A DNA stretch of 43,464 nucleotides from NCBI GenBank assembly GCA_934645275.1, contig CAKUDW010000002.1, forward strand, positions 1-43,464, written 5' to 3'. Each line of letters starts with the position of its first letter. Within the stretch, counting starts at the first letter, position 1. Origin of the DNA: an uncultured Clostridia bacterium. Lineage in GTDB: Bacteria; Bacillota_A; Clostridia; Christensenellales; Aristaeellaceae. Positions 40,808 through 43,464 of the stretch are shown in pieces. Both the position numbers and the translations under genes were made by a program. A model generated the notes under the pieces. That model did no database searches and was not told the DNA's origin. It saw nothing but the letters and a program-made list of their open reading frames with translations.

Positions 40808-42076
40808 ATGAATCCATTTGAAGAAAAGCCCGCAAAGCGGGCCGAACTGATACTCGATTGGGAAAAGATGTGGGCCGAGCCCTACGACAAGCGCGCCGTC
40901 GACCCCTATACGCGCACGCGCATCATACTGATGAACGGCACGGAATTTGAAAACGTGTGGTTTTCCCACCAGTTTTCCCGCGCGACCGGCGACAACGAGC
41001 TGCGCCGCCAACTGGCGCTGCTGCGTCGCAGCGAACAGCAGCAGCAAAAGCTGCTGGCGCACCTGAAGCCCGCGGACGAGAGCGCACTGGAACACACCAT
41101 CGGCTACGAACAGCTGGCCGTGGATCTGACGGCGCATCTGGCGAAGCGCGTGAACGATATCGATGTAAAAAACGCGCTGGATTTCGCGCTGCTGGAGGAT
41201 TTCGATCATCTCTATCGCTATGCCGATTATCTGGACATGCACAGCGGCGTTCACGCGCAAGAACTGGTGGGCGGCTACACGGAAATTACGCCCGGCAGGC
41301 CGACTATTGCCCACCATCGCCATCCCTACGATTCCATTCGCCGTTCGATGGCCGGCAAAAAGCCGGAAACCATTGATTTGTTGGCGGCAAATGTGATTAC
41401 CGCGGCCGAACAGCAGACCATGAACTACTATATGAATACCGCCGCGCTCTGGCCGGAGGAAACGGGCCGCAGGCTCTATCAGGAAATTGGCATGGTGGAG
41501 GAGCAGCACGTTTCCCAATATGGCAGCCTGCTCAATCCCTGTCTCACGCCGCTGGAAAACCTGCTGGTGCATCAGTATGTGGAATGCTGGCTGTACTGGA
41601 GCTGCCGCGAGACCGAAACCGACGCGCGCATCCGCGATATCTGGGCCTTCATGCTCGAACAGGAGCTGATGCACCTGAACATTGCGCAGGGCCTGCTGAA
41701 GAACTACGAGGGCGGTGACTGGCGCGATCTGATTCCCGACGCGCGTTTCCCCGCGCCGCTGAAGCTGGAAAGCAACATTGAATATGTGCGCTATATTCTG
41801 GGCGGTACGGTCAATCTTACCGCCGTGCGCGAGGACTATGAGGACGTTTCCCACGTTTCCGATGAGGGTACCTTCGCCGACTATCAGCAGCAGGTGAATC
41901 GCCGCGTCGAGAACGTGGTCAGCCACGGCGTGATCGAAGAGTATATCCGCCAGCATGGCGCTGATTATCGATTTGAAACCGCGCCCAATCCGGTAGAAGC
42001 GCTGCGCGATCGCCGCGCGGACGATACGCGGCTGGGCAGGTTGCCCCAGCGCGAACCTGCGCTCGCCGGGCGATAA
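40808..42076 (+). CDS. Ferritin-like diiron four-helix-bundle protein, function unknown
   Basis: 422 residues, mostly helical, no signal peptide or TM. Residues 195-300 show the spacing of a carboxylate-bridged diiron bundle: Glu201 (AAEQQTMNYY), E231-x2-H234 (EEQH), Glu259 (QYVECWLYW) and E286-x2-H289 (ELMH). Further acidic/His positions occur upstream (LEHTIGYEQ at 94-102, EDFDH at 130-134), perhaps a second bundle. Such proteins include rubrerythrins and oxidases, but this long architecture is not one I recognise. The start is ATG 40808, with AAGGAGG about 10 nt upstream. A hairpin follows the gene. Confidence 0.65.
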   Translation: MNPFEEKPAKRAELILDWEKMWAEPYDKRAVDPYTRTRIILMNGTEFENVWFSHQFSRATGDNELRRQLALLRRSEQQQQKLLAHLKPADESALEHTIGYEQLAVDLTAHLAKRVNDIDVKNALDFALLEDFDHLYRYADYLDMHSGVHAQELVGGYTEITPGRPTIAHHRHPYDSIRRSMAGKKPETIDLLAANVITAAEQQTMNYYMNTAALWPEETGRRLYQEIGMVEEQHVSQYGSLLNPCLTPLENLLVHQYVECWLYWSCRETETDARIRDIWAFMLEQELMHLNIAQGLLKNYEGGDWRDLIPDARFPAPLKLESNIEYVRYILGGTVNLTAVREDYEDVSHVSDEGTFADYQQQVNRRVENVVSHGVIEEYIRQHGADYRFETAPNPVEALRDRRADDTRLGRLPQREPALAGR

Positions 42077-42091
42077 GCGAAATATGCAAAA

Positions 42092-42119
42092 GAAGGGGCT
42101 TTCATACGAAGGCCCCTTC
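42092..42119 (+). terminator. Hairpin after the ferritin-like gene
   Basis: GAAGGGGCTTTC (42092-42103), ATAC loop, GAAGGCCCCTTC (42108-42119), a 12-bp stem with one wobble pair and a short TTCC tail. Confidence 0.65.
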
Positions 42120-42144
42120 CCTGCGTCATGCAACCATCGCGCGA

Positions 42145-42173
42145 TTGACAAGCCCGTTCCTGATGCCTATAAT
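42145..42173 (+). promoter_or_regulatory. Consensus sigma-A promoter of cls
   Basis: TTGACA (42145-42150), exactly 17 bp, TATAAT (42168-42173). This is a perfect consensus promoter, suggesting strong constitutive expression. Confidence 0.92.
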
Positions 42174-42210
42174 CAATAGATAAATACAGTATATATTCGG
42201 AGGAACAGGC

Positions 42211-43464
42211 ATGTTCAAACGTAGGGAAAAAACCCAATCCATGCGCAACAGCATCGGGCGCACGGTGTTTGCGGGCGTGGCGCTGCTGCTGCAGGTCTGG
42301 TGGCTGGTATCGCTGGCAGCGCGCGCGAACGCCATATTCCCCTATGTGTCCATCGCCACGCGGATTCTATCGCTGGCGTGCGCGCTGAGCATTTACGGCC
42401 AGGAACGCGTGTCCGCTTCCAAGACGGGCTGGATCGCGTTGATCCTGCTCACGCCGGTGCTGGGTCTGTGCCTGTATGTACTGGTGGGTCAGCCGTGGGC
42501 CACCTATTCCATCCGGCGGCGCTTTGAGCGCATAGACCGGCATCTGGCCGTTGCGCCGGAAGCGGGCAGCGAGGCCATCGCCGCCGCACAGGCTGAAAAC
42601 CCGGATCTGGCGGGAAACCTGCGCTACATTCGAGATTGGGGCAAGTATCCGGCGTGGCTGAACACGCAGGTGGATTTCCATGCCTCCGGCGAGGCGGCGT
42701 TTGAGGATATGAAGGCCTGTCTGCGCCGGGCGAAGAAGTTCATTTTTATGGAGTATCATGCGATAGAACTGTCTACCTGCTTCATGGAACTGGAGGAAAT
42801 ACTGGCCGAGCGCGCGGCGGCGGGCGTGGAGGTACGCCTGTTTTACGACGATGTGGGTTCGCTCAGCTTTATCGGCCCGCACTTTGTGGATCGCATGCGG
42901 CAAAAGGGCATCCACTGCCGGGTGTTTAATCCCATCGTGCCGCTGGTAAACGCATTTATGAACAACCGCGACCACCGCAAGATTACCGTGATAGACGGCC
43001 AGGTGGGCTTCACCGGCGGCTACAATTTGGCCGATGAATATTTCAATGTGAAACATCCCTACGGCCACTGGAAGGATACCGGCGTGAAGCTGACCGGCGA
43101 TGCGGTGTGGAACCTGACGCAGATGTTCCTGGAAATGTGGAACGCGATGGGCCGCACGGACGACGATTGCAGCCGCTATTTGGCCATGCCGGCTGCGAAG
43201 CTGAGCGCGCCGGGCGTGGTCGCGCCCTATGCCGACTCACCGCTGGATGACGAGCGCGTGGGCGAATGCGTGTATATGAACCTGCTCAGGCAGGCGCAGC
43301 GGCGCTGCTGGATTACCACGCCCTATCTGATTCTGGACGATGAAATGACGCAGGCGCTGATACTGGCGGCCAAGCGCGGCGTGGATGTGCGCATCATTAC
43401 GCCGGGCATACCCGATAAAAAGCTGGTATTCCAGATCACGCGTTCCTACTATGGTCAGCTGGTG
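42211..43464 (+). CDS. cls: Cardiolipin synthase (C-terminus beyond window)
   Basis: The enzyme joins two phosphatidylglycerol molecules to make cardiolipin in the membrane. 418 codons are present, running off the right edge. Two N-terminal TM segments (about 17-37 and 70-90) and the PLDc_N region precede the first phospholipase-D HKD motif, H255-x-K257-x4-D262, followed by GFTGGYNLADEY. The second HKD motif would lie past the edge; the preceding TTPYLILDD segment is present. GGAGGA precedes ATG 42211. With pgsA it gives the window both phosphatidylglycerol and cardiolipin steps. Confidence 0.94.
   Translation, partial: MFKRREKTQSMRNSIGRTVFAGVALLLQVWWLVSLAARANAIFPYVSIATRILSLACALSIYGQERVSASKTGWIALILLTPVLGLCLYVLVGQPWATYSIRRRFERIDRHLAVAPEAGSEAIAAAQAENPDLAGNLRYIRDWGKYPAWLNTQVDFHASGEAAFEDMKACLRRAKKFIFMEYHAIELSTCFMELEEILAERAAAGVEVRLFYDDVGSLSFIGPHFVDRMRQKGIHCRVFNPIVPLVNAFMNNRDHRKITVIDGQVGFTGGYNLADEYFNVKHPYGHWKDTGVKLTGDAVWNLTQMFLEMWNAMGRTDDDCSRYLAMPAAKLSAPGVVAPYADSPLDDERVGECVYMNLLRQAQRRCWITTPYLILDDEMTQALILAAKRGVDVRIITPGIPDKKLVFQITRSYYGQLV

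Overview
The window reads as a chromosomal segment of a moderately GC-rich Bacillota (Clostridia-type) bacterium centred on the replication origin. Supporting signs are dnaA-dnaN with Bacillota-type DnaA boxes on both sides of dnaA, canonical parS sites, strong AGGAGG-type ribosome binding sites, a SigB-like sigma factor, separate secD and secF next to recJ, VanY, a CvpA-like protein and secreted proteins with TPEP-type linkers and BIG2 repeats. I would guess an uncultured, gut-type Clostridia lineage (Christensenellales-like), but that placement is inference. No phage, IS element, CRISPR array, rRNA or tRNA was recognised.

Layout. 1-5.7 kb (minus strand): recJ (cut by the window edge), secF, secD, a small holin-like membrane protein and an RluA-type pseudouridine synthase. 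5.8-10.2 kb (plus): a degenerate RsbW-like anti-sigma protein, a SigB/F-type sigma factor, a THUMP RNA methyltransferase and a GH127-like protein in a tight operon. 10.2-16.9 kb: the origin block. dnaA and then dnaN-mnmE-cysK-cysE run leftward. DnaA boxes lie in the dnaA promoter region and between dnaA and dnaN, the second group next to a DnaA-trio-like run and AT-rich DNA. 16.9-19.3 kb (plus): a pseudo-deacetylase with a peptidoglycan-binding domain and a GNAT-deaminase fusion. 19.6-25.1 kb (minus): Tim44-like protein, VanY, a membrane protein, a WalJ-like MBL hydrolase, a PflX-like radical SAM protein and a degenerate metallophosphoesterase bracketed by four parS sites. 25.4-32.2 kb (plus): a DUF5711-like protein, a CvpA-like protein, then ftsK-rimO-pgsA. 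32.5-37.4 kb (minus): a 1156-residue BIG2-GDPD protein, a small membrane protein and a phosphodiester glycosidase lipoprotein. 37.5-43.5 kb (plus): a two-component system, a GT2-GtrA fusion, a ferritin-like diiron protein and cardiolipin synthase (cut by the window edge).

Functional themes are chromosome start-up and segregation (dnaA, dnaN, oriC, parS, ftsK), envelope biogenesis and secretion (secDF, pgsA, cls, VanY, GtrA, GDPD, NAGPA), RNA modification (mnmE, RluA-like, THUMP methylase, rimO for the ribosome) and cysteine synthesis. The most unusual items are a ~240-bp structured element present as two inverted copies almost equidistant from the origin, each forming the 3' end of a transcription unit; a SecF whose periplasmic P1 domain looks duplicated, each copy carrying an acidic insertion at the same place; a group of proteins that keep a fold but have lost catalytic residues; a C9/G9 tract inside a repeat-rich surface protein; and several families of short hairpin repeats between genes.
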